From contig CAKREJ010000012.1 in NCBI GenBank assembly GCA_934317185.1, forward strand, positions 1 to 28,603: a stretch of DNA of 28,603 nt, in the 5' to 3' direction. The notes under the pieces are model-generated. The model saw only the letters and a program-made list of their open reading frames with translations, was not told the origin of the DNA and ran no database searches. The stretch's first letter is position 1; each line of letters opens with the position of its first letter. Positions 1 to 7,184 of the stretch are shown here, in pieces. This stretch comes from an uncultured Anaerobutyricum sp. (GTDB lineage: Bacteria; Bacillota; Clostridia; Lachnospirales; Lachnospiraceae). The position numbers and the translations under genes were made by a program.

Positions 1-76
1 ATGCAAGGGAAGGCTCTTTCACAATAACAGCAGAACCGATTCCGATTCCTGCTGATGCACCAATACCAGTATACAT
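1..76 (-). CDS. ptsI: PTS enzyme I (phosphoenolpyruvate-protein phosphotransferase), N-terminal fragment
   Basis: Only the first 25 codons lie in the window; the gene runs off the left edge. The ATG at 76-74 opens MYTGIGASAGIGIGSAV, the conserved N-terminus of enzyme I. A Shine-Dalgarno sequence (GAGGTGA) sits about 6 nt upstream. Enzyme I is the cytoplasmic kinase that takes phosphate from PEP and passes it to His15 of HPr. It starts 27 nt after the ptsH stop, so the two form the usual ptsH-ptsI operon. Identification rests on a short stretch plus context, but that motif next to HPr leaves little alternative. Confidence 0.9.
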   Translation of the reverse strand, partial: MYTGIGASAGIGIGSAVIVKEPSLA

Positions 77-103
77 TCTCTTCACCTCAAATTTGATTTA
101 CAA

Positions 104-367
104 TTATTCTCCTAAACCGGATTCGATCATCTCGATAGCAGTCTTTAATGCTTCTTCTTCGTCAGCTCCATCACACTGAATTTCCACTTCAGAACCACAT
201 TTGATACAAGCACCGATAATGTTAAGAAGGCTCTTACCATTTGTTGCTTTTCCGTTGAAGTTGATTGTAACATCGCTATCAAACTTAGCCATTCCTTTAG
301 CGAATACTCCTGCCGGTCTCATGTGAAGTCCCTGTGGGTTGTTGATTGTAACTTTCTGTGATACCAT
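104..367 (-). CDS. ptsH: HPr phosphocarrier protein
   Basis: An 87-residue HPr, the usual family length. It carries phosphate from enzyme I to the sugar-specific EIIA domains. The active-site histidine is His15 in NPQGLHMRPAG, with Arg17 and Pro18 also in place. Ser46 in NGKS is the site HPr kinase/phosphorylase uses in Firmicutes for carbon catabolite control. The stretch after Ser46 (LLNIIGACIKCG) differs from the textbook Bacillus sequence and carries a C54-x-x-C57 pair. The ATG has a strong AAGGAG 8 nt upstream. His15 and the adjacent ptsI argue for true HPr rather than Crh. A consensus promoter lies 140-170 nt upstream. Confidence 0.97.
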   Translation of the reverse strand: MVSQKVTINNPQGLHMRPAGVFAKGMAKFDSDVTINFNGKATNGKSLLNIIGACIKCGSEVEIQCDGADEEEALKTAIEMIESGLGE

Positions 368-384
368 AGTTATTTCTCCTTTTC

Positions 385-480
385 TTAAATAGGGTAATAT
401 AAAAATAAATAATAGCTAAAGAAAACAGGATACTGTGCTGCTGGCTGATGCATTCGGTTAGTATTATACCCTGCGATCAT
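385..480 (-). other. Possible 31-codon leader ORF in the ptsH 5' UTR
   Basis: Inside the ptsH leader an ATG at 480-478 opens 31 codons (MIAGYNTNRMHQPAAQYPVF..., Tyr/Phe-rich at the end) and stops with TAA at 387-385, 17 nt before the ptsH start. A GGGGAGG lies directly before this ATG with only 1 nt between, too close for efficient initiation, so the ORF may be fortuitous. No recognisable domain. Listed because the distance to the ptsH ribosome binding site would allow translational coupling. Confidence 0.2.
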
Positions 481-508
481 ACCTCCCCTTGTTCCTTTAG
501 TATTGATT

Positions 509-537
509 ATTTTACCATTTTTTATATACACTGTCAA
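509..537 (-). promoter_or_regulatory. Sigma-A type promoter of ptsH-ptsI
   Basis: Reading the minus strand, TTGACA (537-532) is followed by a 17-nt spacer and TAAAAT (514-509), near perfect for the housekeeping sigma factor. Transcription would start near 502 and leave a leader of about 135 nt before ptsH. A TATAAT at 468-463 could be a second start but has no good -35. I see no consensus catabolite-responsive (cre) site. Confidence 0.8.
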
Positions 538-594
538 TATAACAGCGTATTACGATAGCAAAATCCAACTGTAAATTTTTTCAATTTCTGTTAT

Positions 595-1263
595 CTAAAT
601 CCTCGTGGCCAAAAATGTATATTCTTTCTTTCCTGCCTCATCATCCGGATAAAGTTCTACATATTTTTTTGCTGCCTCATATGCCTTGTCATACTCTTGT
701 GCCTTTTCATAAATGACAATCTTTCCGTACATAAATTCTGCTTTCGAATCCCCTCCCTGTTCAATGCCCTTTTGTATATAGGAGAGTGCATTATCATAAT
801 CCTTTTTTTCTACATATATTTCACAGATTTTCTCAAGAAAATCTGTATCTTTTGTATTATTCCAGCCTTGTCTGTACACCTCTACGGCTGCTTTTGCGTC
901 TCCTGACTTCGTGACACATTCTCCCTTTAACATATAATACTGTGTATTTTTACTATCTTTATCAATAAGCGTATTATATATTTTTTCTGCCTTTTTATAT
1001 TCTTTTAACTGATAATGACTTTCTGCCAAATAACAGGTCATGTCAACATCCAGTTCCCCGGCAAATACAGAATGAAGCTTCAGTGCCTCTCCAAGATAGG
1101 AAATGGTTTTAGCATAATCTTCTTCTTTAAAATAAAGCAATGCTTCTTCACGGTAATCTAACTTCTGCTGATAGTTATGCCACTGAAAAATCCCTGTTCC
1201 AGCCAGCAAGATCACACCGATAATCACAACACGAATAATAATTTTCCGCATAGAAAACCTCAT
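595..1263 (-). CDS. Membrane-anchored tetratricopeptide repeat protein
   Basis: A 222-residue protein with a basic N-terminus (RFSMRK), one hydrophobic segment at about residues 8-24, and then an all-helical region with TPR-like units (for example at about 85-118 and 150-185, with patterns such as YKKAEKIYNTLI and YDNALSYIQKGI). This predicts a single-pass protein with a TPR scaffold, probably outside the membrane, used for protein binding. No enzymatic motif and no named family. The ATG at 1263 has GAAGGAG only 2 nt upstream; the ATG at 1251 (residue 5) has GAGG 6 nt upstream and may be the true start. It lies between rpsO and ptsH, separated from rpsO by a strong hairpin, so context says little about function. 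Confidence 0.75.
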   Translation of the reverse strand: MRFSMRKIIIRVVIIGVILLAGTGIFQWHNYQQKLDYREEALLYFKEEDYAKTISYLGEALKLHSVFAGELDVDMTCYLAESHYQLKEYKKAEKIYNTLIDKDSKNTQYYMLKGECVTKSGDAKAAVEVYRQGWNNTKDTDFLEKICEIYVEKKDYDNALSYIQKGIEQGGDSKAEFMYGKIVIYEKAQEYDKAYEAAKKYVELYPDDEAGKKEYTFLATRI

Positions 1264-1279
1264 TTCTCCTTCAACGAAA

Positions 1280-1303
1280 GAAAGGATGCCGCAGCATCCT
1301 TTC
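1280..1303 (-). terminator. Hairpin downstream of rpsO (weak intrinsic terminator or intercistronic stem)
   Basis: A perfect 10-bp stem (GAAAGGATGC with GCATCCTTTC) closes a 4-nt loop. On the minus strand it is followed by TTTCGTTG, a poor U tract, so it may only partly terminate rpsO transcripts. It ends 16 nt before the TPR gene start, which leaves no room for a separate promoter after it. Confidence 0.6.
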
Positions 1304-1371
1304 CCCAGAATTAATGTATTCTCGGAATCTCATATGCCTGATCTTTGAGGCGATTCTGATAGTACATATTA

Positions 1372-1638
1372 TTATTTTCTTAAACCTAACTGTTCGATTA
1401 AAGTTCTGTAACGTTCGATATCTTTACCTTTTAAGTATGCAAGAAGGTTTCTTCTCTGACCAACCATCTTTAAAAGACCACGTCTTGAATGATGATCCTT
1501 AGGGTTTGCCTTAAAATGATTCTGAAGATCATTAATTCTTGCTGTAAGAAGTGCTACCTGTACTTCAGGTGAACCTGTATCTCCTTCTGTTCTTGCATAT
1601 TTTGTCATAATTTCCTGTTTCATTTCCTTTGTAATCAT
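1372..1638 (-). CDS. rpsO: 30S ribosomal protein S15
   Basis: An 88-residue protein of standard S15 length that aligns along its whole length with the family. It holds [12 protein letters not shown] near the N-terminus and the 16S rRNA-binding segment [19 protein letters not shown] in the middle. S15 is a primary binder of the central domain of 16S rRNA in 30S assembly. The start has a strong AGGAGG 9 nt upstream. It has its own promoter and a structured leader, the usual arrangement for S15, which represses its own translation in many bacteria. Confidence 0.98.
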   Translation of the reverse strand: MITKEMKQEIMTKYARTEGDTGSPEVQVALLTARINDLQNHFKANPKDHHSRRGLLKMVGQRRNLLAYLKGKDIERYRTLIEQLGLRK

Positions 1639-1665
1639 GTTACAATTCCTCCTATTATTATAATC

Positions 1666-1710
1666 ACCTTTACGAAGATAAGGTCGGAGACTCCATATCC
1701 TGGCAAAGGT
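1666..1710 (-). promoter_or_regulatory. Putative rpsO autoregulatory leader structure
   Basis: Between the rpsO promoter and its ribosome binding site the minus strand folds into an outer 8-bp stem (ACCTTTGC with GTAAAGGT, including one G-U). Inside is GGATA pairing with TATCT, and a small GGA/TCC hairpin. S15 leaders in several phyla use such multi-stem elements just ahead of the start codon, with differing architectures. The stems are visible in the sequence; the assignment as an S15-binding element is inference. Confidence 0.4.
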
Positions 1711-1732
1711 TCTAGCAAAAAGTATCTTTCAT

Positions 1733-1761
1733 AGATTAGCATACTATTCTTTTTTTGTAAA
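1733..1761 (-). promoter_or_regulatory. Promoter of rpsO
   Basis: On the minus strand TTTACA (1761-1756), a 17-nt spacer and TAATCT (1738-1733), with TGC just before the -10 (extended -10 element). The start point would be near 1726, giving a leader of about 90 nt that contains the putative S15 element. Confidence 0.7.
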
Positions 1762-1786
1762 GCTCTTTTTAACTTTTCCTGCGAAC

Positions 1787-1806
1787 TCCTGCATTTTATT
1801 GCAGGA
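1787..1806 (-). other. Hairpin after the pseudouridine synthase gene
   Basis: A 7-bp inverted repeat (TCCTGCA with TGCAGGA, 6-nt loop) lies 26 nt beyond the stop codon. A second partial copy of the stem sequence (TTTCCTGC, 1775-1782) could pair instead. No U tract follows on the minus strand, so intrinsic termination is doubtful. Confidence 0.3.
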
Positions 1807-1832
1807 ATATCCCTCTTATCTGAAAATATCCG

Positions 1833-2810
1833 TTATTTTTGTGAATATTTTTCAAGGAGTTTTTGAAAATATTTTGGAAGTGGGGCTTCAAATTCTACAT
1901 ATTTCCCGGTTCTTGGATGAACAAAGCCAAGAACTCTTGCGTGAAGACACTGCCCGGTAAGTCCCATTGCATTTTTAGGACCATAGATTGTATCTCCCAA
2001 AAGTGGATGTCTGATACTTGCCATATGCACACGAATCTGATGGGTTCTTCCTGTTTCTAACTGGCATTCAATATAATTGAATTGATGATCAAGATGACTA
2101 AGCACCTTATAATGTGTCACTGCTCTCTTTCCGTTTTTCGGTTCAACAGCCATTTTCTTTCTGTCAACAGGACTTCTTCCAATCGGTGCATCTACGGTTC
2201 CTTCTTCCTGAGTGAAATTATTATATACAAGAGCTTCATATTTTCTTGTAATGGAATGTTCTTTTAACTGCTCTGCAAGACTTTTATGAGCCATATCATT
2301 TTTGCATACAACAAGAACTCCTGTCGTATCTTTATCAATACGATGTACGATTCCCGGACGTAAAACCCCATTAATTCCGGAAAGATTATCCCTGCAGTGA
2401 TAAAGAAGTCCATTAACAAGCGTTCCTGTGTAACGTCCCGGACACGGATGAACTACCATATCTTTAGGTTTATTGATTAAAATAACATCTTCATCTTCAT
2501 AAATAATATCTAAATCCATTTTTTCAGGAAGAACTTCAAGTTCCTTTAACGGTGGTACACATATGACAACATTATCCTCTACCTTAAGACGACAACCCGG
2601 TTTTTCTTTTTTCTTATTAACCGCCACTCTCCCTTCTTTTATCAGCTTTTGAATATAAGAACGAGAATGTTCATTTAATTCGCCGGCAAGGAATTGATCA
2701 AGACGCATTCCTTCCTGTTCTTCCATCACCGTATAATAATACTTTTGCTCCTTATTTCTAAGCTCATCCGGTTCCTGCTTTTCTTTCATTGCTTTTTTTA
2801 TCTCTGCCAT
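1833..2810 (-). CDS. RluD-family rRNA pseudouridine synthase (YlyB-like)
   Basis: A 325-residue RluA/RluD-type pseudouridine synthase. An N-terminal S4 RNA-binding domain (about 33-90; MRLDQFLAGEL...SRSYIQKLIKEGRV) precedes the catalytic domain. The catalytic aspartate is Asp159 in HRIDKDTTG; GRTHQIRVH and HPLLGDTIYG are further family signatures. These enzymes isomerise uridines in rRNA. The position right after lspA matches ylyB of Bacillus; the exact target site cannot be read from sequence. A GGAG 5 nt before the ATG supports the start. The first 22 residues are charged and low in complexity. It is the last gene of the aroB-lspA-rlu run. Confidence 0.93.
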   Translation of the reverse strand: MAEIKKAMKEKQEPDELRNKEQKYYYTVMEEQEGMRLDQFLAGELNEHSRSYIQKLIKEGRVAVNKKKEKPGCRLKVEDNVVICVPPLKELEVLPEKMDLDIIYEDEDVILINKPKDMVVHPCPGRYTGTLVNGLLYHCRDNLSGINGVLRPGIVHRIDKDTTGVLVVCKNDMAHKSLAEQLKEHSITRKYEALVYNNFTQEEGTVDAPIGRSPVDRKKMAVEPKNGKRAVTHYKVLSHLDHQFNYIECQLETGRTHQIRVHMASIRHPLLGDTIYGPKNAMGLTGQCLHARVLGFVHPRTGKYVEFEAPLPKYFQKLLEKYSQK

Positions 2811-2821
2811 ACACTCTCCGC

Positions 2822-3325
2822 CTATTCCTGTTCTCTCTTTTCAGAAAATACTCTGTCCAGATCTTCTTCCCGATAGAAAAATACAATCAGAATAACCAAC
2901 ATAATTGCGGCTACCGTCACATAAATGTCTGCCACATTAAATACCGGAAAATCAATTAACCTAAAATAAATAAAATCTACCACATACTTTCGAAAAATAC
3001 GGTCTATCATATTTCCTACCGCTCCGGCTGCCACAAAATACAGACACAGCTTTAATGGTGCAAAATGTTGTTCTTTCGGTATTTTTCCGGAAATCCATAC
3101 CAGTCCTGCCAATACTACGAGGGTAATCACTAAAAAGAACCACTGCTTATTTTGCATAATGCCAAATGCCGCTCCTCTGTTTTCCACATAATATAACTCA
3201 AGCACATTTCGAATCACCGGAATACTTCCAATCGGCTTTAGTATTTTTACTGCCCATAACTTTGTAAACTGATCTATCAGCAGTAAAATAAGAAATATGA
3301 CTGCCGGCTTTGCCTTTTTTCCCAT
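2822..3325 (-). CDS. lspA: Lipoprotein signal peptidase (signal peptidase II)
   Basis: A 167-residue integral membrane aspartyl protease that removes signal peptides from prolipoproteins after lipidation. Four hydrophobic helices are evident. Family signatures appear in order: DQFTK near residue 18, VENRGAAFG at 48-55, AGAVGNMIDRI at 100-110, and the catalytic pair Asp117 (YVVDFIY) and Asp133 (FNVADIY). Length is typical. AGGAGG lies 11 nt before the ATG, slightly far. It lies 15 nt after aroB and 11 nt before the pseudouridine synthase gene, so these are co-transcribed. Confidence 0.97.
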   Translation of the reverse strand: MGKKAKPAVIFLILLLIDQFTKLWAVKILKPIGSIPVIRNVLELYYVENRGAAFGIMQNKQWFFLVITLVVLAGLVWISGKIPKEQHFAPLKLCLYFVAAGAVGNMIDRIFRKYVVDFIYFRLIDFPVFNVADIYVTVAAIMLVILIVFFYREEDLDRVFSEKREQE

Positions 3326-3340
3326 TATAATATTATCCTC

Positions 3341-4420
3341 CTATTTCAAAATCTCAAGCATCTCTTCTGATGTGACATCCTGATAAATTTTCGCCTCTCC
3401 CACTTTAGCTAAAAGAATGAACTTAATTTTTCCATGCTCCATCTTTTTATCATGCCTTGTCTCTTTTACAATATCTTGTGCATTGAGTTCTTCCGGCAAT
3501 ACCGGAAAATCAAAATATTTATATACTTCTTTAATGTCTCTATTCTCTGCTTCACTGATATATCCCCTCTTACATGAAATATCTGCTGCAAGGAGTGAAC
3601 CAATTGCCACACATTCTCCATGTGTCAAAGAGAAATTCATTAATTTTTCGATGGAATGTCCTAATGTATGTCCGAAATTTAATGTTGCACGTACGCCATG
3701 TTCTTTGGGATCTTCTTCAACTACCGCTCTTTTAATCTGACAGCTTCCTTCTATCATATAGGCCAGAGCTGCATCTTCCCTCTTAGCTATGGCCTCTTTA
3801 TTGTCTCTTATCCATTCAAAGTATGCCTTATCCCGAATCAATCCATGTTTAATAACTTCTCCCAGTCCACTATGATATTGTCGCTCTGAAAGTGTTTTAA
3901 CGGTGCTGACATTGATATAAACAAGCTTTGGCATATAAAATGCACCAACCATATTTTTATACGCATGATAATCTACGCCGGTCTTTCCACCGATACTGCT
4001 ATCCACCTGTGCTAACAGGCTGGTAGGAATCTGTACAAAATCAATTCCTCTAAGATAAGTTGCCGCAGCAAATCCTGTGAGATCACCGGTCACTCCCCCA
4101 CCAAGTGCAAGAAGCATATCTTTTCTGTCAAATTCATGTGTAATCAGGAATTGGTATAAATTATCTACTGTAGATAGATTCTTACTCGCTTCCCCTTCCT
4201 GAAAAATATACACCTCTAACTTTGCACATTGTCCTTCTAATATATTCTTTACTTCCTCAAGGTAGTAGGAAGCCACATGGTCTTCTGTTACGATACAAAG
4301 CTTACGTTCTTTTATGCCAAATGAAGAAAGCTCTTCTACTAATTTTGAAAAGCTGCTTTCAATTACAATATCATACACCTTTTTGCCTTCTGCTCTCACT
4401 TCAAGTCTTTTTGTTTTCAT
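3341..4420 (-). CDS. aroB: 3-dehydroquinate synthase
   Basis: A 359-residue enzyme of the shikimate pathway that converts DAHP to 3-dehydroquinate using NAD+ and a divalent metal, in the cytoplasm. The nucleotide-binding GGGVTGDLTGFAAA follows KDMLLALGGG. The metal ligands are in GLGEVIKHGLI (Glu) and FGHTLGHSIE (two His). Length is typical and the start has AGGAGG 6 nt upstream. No other aro gene is nearby. It is the first gene after the sepF hairpin; I see no clear promoter in the short gap, so it may depend on read-through from the sepF cluster. Confidence 0.97.
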   Translation of the reverse strand: MKTKRLEVRAEGKKVYDIVIESSFSKLVEELSSFGIKERKLCIVTEDHVASYYLEEVKNILEGQCAKLEVYIFQEGEASKNLSTVDNLYQFLITHEFDRKDMLLALGGGVTGDLTGFAAATYLRGIDFVQIPTSLLAQVDSSIGGKTGVDYHAYKNMVGAFYMPKLVYINVSTVKTLSERQYHSGLGEVIKHGLIRDKAYFEWIRDNKEAIAKREDAALAYMIEGSCQIKRAVVEEDPKEHGVRATLNFGHTLGHSIEKLMNFSLTHGECVAIGSLLAADISCKRGYISEAENRDIKEVYKYFDFPVLPEELNAQDIVKETRHDKKMEHGKIKFILLAKVGEAKIYQDVTSEEMLEILK

Positions 4421-4445
4421 TTATTTCCTCCTAAAAACACAGAAA

Positions 4446-4481
4446 GGATATATGGACGGCCTCCACTCCATCCATATATCC
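4446..4481 (-). terminator. Terminator-like hairpin after sepF
   Basis: An 11-bp stem (GGATATATGGA with TCCATATATCC) closes a 14-nt loop. On the minus strand it is followed by TTTCTGTGTTTTT, a broken U tract. It would end sepF transcripts at least partly, yet it finishes only 25 nt before the aroB ATG, so it may equally be an intercistronic processing or attenuation stem. Confidence 0.65.
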
Positions 4482-4532
4482 CCTCTGTCTTTATTCTCTC
4501 TCAGCTATTCTTATCCTTATGCTCTAAATACT

Positions 4533-5090
4533 CTAAAAGTTTGTAAGTTCCGGTGATAGCATATCTTCACTGACAAGCTCATCTCTTAAATCGCCTGTCA
4601 CCTCAATATTGCCTGGAGCTACAATAAAAATATTGTTTGAAATTGCCTTCAAAGAACCATCTACCGCAAAGCTTGCTCCTCCGATAAAATCTATAATTCG
4701 CTGTGCCTTGCCGATTTCAATCCCTTCAAGATTCACTACGATCGTCTTGCCTTCTTTTAAGAATTCTGCTACAATCTGTGCCTCATTAAATGTCTGCGCT
4801 CTGATTACTTTCACACTGTCACCTTCTTCTTCTTTTCCATGAAACTGAATCACTCTGCCCTGATTTTCCGAAGCTTCCTCGGAATCTGATGTATCCTTTT
4901 TCTTACGTCTCAGAGAAAGAATCGTCTTATGAGGTTCCTCTTCGTCAACTTCCTCTTCGTCTTCATCCCGGCTCTCATTATTATCTGCTTCATCTTCAGC
5001 TACTTCGCTATATTCTTCATCAAATGGTTCCGTTTCGTCATCTGCATCATTTAACTTCATCATGTTTAAAAACTTTTCCGCAAACTTCAC
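4533..5090 (-). CDS. sepF: Cell division protein SepF
   Basis: A 185-residue SepF. The N-terminal amphipathic helix (KFAEKFLNMMKL) binds membrane. A very acidic linker (about 15-52) and a basic patch (RRKKK, 61-65) follow. The SepF fold covers about 80-170, with VKVIRAQTFNEAQIVAEFL and GKTIVVNLE. SepF anchors FtsZ filaments to the membrane and shapes the division ring. The start is GTG at 5090-5088: AGGAGG lies 8 nt upstream, and the nearby ATG at 5095 is out of frame. It follows the YggS-family gene by 15 nt, the same sepF-yggS pairing seen across Firmicutes. Confidence 0.95.
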   Translation of the reverse strand: MKFAEKFLNMMKLNDADDETEPFDEEYSEVAEDEADNNESRDEDEEEVDEEEPHKTILSLRRKKKDTSDSEEASENQGRVIQFHGKEEEGDSVKVIRAQTFNEAQIVAEFLKEGKTIVVNLEGIEIGKAQRIIDFIGGASFAVDGSLKAISNNIFIVAPGNIEVTGDLRDELVSEDMLSPELTNF

Positions 5091-5105
5091 CTCATGTACC
5101 TCCTG

Positions 5106-5798
5106 TTATTTATTGTAATTCCGTGCCCCAAAAATTCCAGTACCAACACGCACCATTGTTGCCCCTTCTTCCACGGCTACTTCGTAATCATTGGTCATTC
5201 CCATAGACAGAATGTCCATAGATACATTATCAATGTTTTTCTCTCTAATGTCAATAAATAATTGATGTAATTTCTTAAAATAACAGCGATTTTCTTCTGG
5301 ATTTTGTACAAAAGGGGCACTTGTCATTAAACCTTTTATATGTACATGGCTAAACTTACTGATTTCTTCTACAAGTTTCATTACCTCTGAAGTATTAATT
5401 CCAAACTTTGTATCCTCCTGTGCAATATTAACCTGAACAAGAATCTGTGCCTCCACTCCTTTTTTGACAGCTTCTTTTTCAATCTGCTTTGCCAGATGCA
5501 GAGAATCTACGGAATGAATCAATTCTACTTTGTCAATAATGTATTTCACCTTGTTTGTCTGAAGATGTCCTATCATATGCCAATGTACCGGTCTGGATAT
5601 ATTCTCATATTTATCACATAATTCCTGTACATAATTCTCTCCGTATTCAAGCTGCCCTGTCTTAAGAAGTTCCTCAATATCAGAAAGTGGTTTCATTTTG
5701 CTGACCGCTACTAATGTAACCTCTTCCGGATTTCTACCTGCTCTTTCACATGCCTTCTTAATATTCTCTTTTACTTGTTTTAAATTATCTGCAAGCAT
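5106..5798 (-). CDS. YggS/PLPBP family pyridoxal phosphate homeostasis protein
   Basis: A 230-residue fold-type III PLP-binding barrel protein with no known enzymatic activity, involved in keeping free PLP balanced. The PLP lysine is Lys34 in VAVSKMKP. Other signatures are WHMIGHLQTNK (about 91-101), LMTSAP, and LSMGMTNDYEVAVEEGATMVRVGTGIFG near the C-terminus. Its ATG overlaps the stop of the upstream HlyD-like gene by one base (TAATG), which implies translational coupling. It is the ylmE position of the Bacillus division cluster. Length is normal. Confidence 0.95.
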   Translation of the reverse strand: MLADNLKQVKENIKKACERAGRNPEEVTLVAVSKMKPLSDIEELLKTGQLEYGENYVQELCDKYENISRPVHWHMIGHLQTNKVKYIIDKVELIHSVDSLHLAKQIEKEAVKKGVEAQILVQVNIAQEDTKFGINTSEVMKLVEEISKFSHVHIKGLMTSAPFVQNPEENRCYFKKLHQLFIDIREKNIDNVSMDILSMGMTNDYEVAVEEGATMVRVGTGIFGARNYNK

Positions 5799-7183
5799 TA
5801 ATAAATCACCTGACCTTCCTTTACTGTATCACTATTTAAAATAATTCTATCATAAAGCTCTATTCCGCTAGTCTGTGCAGAGATCAGGCAATAATCTCCC
5901 TTTCTCTCAAGCATTTCTACCGGTTTAAAAACGGTATACCCTCTGTTCACGATATAGATTCCCTGTATCTGCTTTGTCGCTTTCAATGTATATATCTTTT
6001 CTTTATTGGTCTGAGATATTACCATCCCCTGTTTTAAATCCTTTGAAAAAACATAAGCATACTTTTCATCTGTTTTATAAATATCTACCGTTATCTGTGT
6101 CAGAATCTTTTCCCCTTTTTTGTTCGTATTCATAACATTAATCTGATTTTTCTTGGAAGAATTCCCACCATTTGTAATGAAGCCGTTTGGAATCTGATAA
6201 ACATCTTTTTTTACAAGTGAGCTGGATGGAATCTTTAATCCCTTTGTTTCTGACAAGGTAAGCGTGATATAGAGATATCTCTGATTCAGATACCTCTGTA
6301 TATAATTATTAAAAGACAATACTACATAACACTTTCCGTTTTGCTTTATACATTGATAATCAGATGTCGTTGTAAAATTATCTTTATGAAATGTCACCTG
6401 AACTGTAGAATTCTCTTCTTCTCTTTTTTTCAAACGGTCATAAGCATTATTCCCCAGAGGTATCATAACCTGCCAATCCTGTCCTTCCACCAAACGGTAT
6501 ACCGGAGAACCGGCTTTTTGCAGCTTGTCTGTTCGTAATTCCTGCATTTTATATTTATTTACAAAAATATCTTTTGTAACTTTTTTTTGTTCTAAACCTT
6601 CTAAACCATCTGAAGAAAAAGAAACAATCCCTTCTTCCGGTGAAGCAACTGTCATATAAGAATCCTGTCCATACATTTCAACAAGTTTTTCTTTATCATT
6701 TACAAGAATCGTATCTGTATAAGCCATCAACGTCCCATTAATGTCCTTCTGTGCTTCATATAAAAGAGAAAATTCATTATCGGTATATCCTTCACTGAAA
6801 ACTTTAAGTTTTTCTACGACTCTTTCTTTTTCATCCTGACTAACTTTGTTCTTTTTTGCCAGTTCCTTCTTTAAATATTTCTGCACCTTACCTGTAGTGT
6901 CTACAGTATAAACAATACCGTTTTTAGCGACCATAGAGCCATCCTGCACATAATAATTGATATAACCCCTTTGCTTTGTATTCACCAGTGTTTCCTTTCG
7001 CAGTATCACACCGGTTCCTTCGATACTGTCTACGATATCACTCGCACTTACTTCGTAAATTGCAAGCTTGCTCTTTCCCAGATAGCTTAACATATACGCC
7101 ATGAGGTATATAACAATGATAAGGAATACTATCGTCCCTAAATTGATATGCAAGTGTAACTTTTTCTTTGTTTGTTTTGCCAT
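5798..7183 (-). CDS. Membrane-anchored HlyD/biotinyl-lipoyl-like protein of unknown function
   Basis: A 461-residue protein: a short basic cytoplasmic tail, one transmembrane helix (about 16-35), then a large extracytoplasmic part. Residues about 50-95 (IVDSIEGTGVILRKE...RGYINYYVQDGSMVAKNGIVYTV) resemble the barrel-sandwich module of HlyD-type adaptors. A helical stretch (about 100-135) and beta-rich C-terminal domains follow. No ABC transporter, RND pump or outer membrane partner is nearby, so the HlyD resemblance is structural rather than a sign of efflux. It starts 1 nt after the radical SAM gene stop and overlaps the YggS-family gene by one base, in a run that ends with sepF. A role in envelope or division is an inference from context only. 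Confidence 0.75.
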   Translation of the reverse strand: MAKQTKKKLHLHINLGTIVFLIIVIYLMAYMLSYLGKSKLAIYEVSASDIVDSIEGTGVILRKETLVNTKQRGYINYYVQDGSMVAKNGIVYTVDTTGKVQKYLKKELAKKNKVSQDEKERVVEKLKVFSEGYTDNEFSLLYEAQKDINGTLMAYTDTILVNDKEKLVEMYGQDSYMTVASPEEGIVSFSSDGLEGLEQKKVTKDIFVNKYKMQELRTDKLQKAGSPVYRLVEGQDWQVMIPLGNNAYDRLKKREEENSTVQVTFHKDNFTTTSDYQCIKQNGKCYVVLSFNNYIQRYLNQRYLYITLTLSETKGLKIPSSSLVKKDVYQIPNGFITNGGNSSKKNQINVMNTNKKGEKILTQITVDIYKTDEKYAYVFSKDLKQGMVISQTNKEKIYTLKATKQIQGIYIVNRGYTVFKPVEMLERKGDYCLISAQTSGIELYDRIILNSDTVKEGQVIY

Positions 7184-7184
7184 A

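Noticed and set aside
5798..7183. HlyD-type efflux or secretion adaptor
   Set aside because: No ABC transporter, RND pump or outer-membrane protein is encoded nearby; the gene sits in a sepF-linked cluster, so I describe only the fold resemblance.
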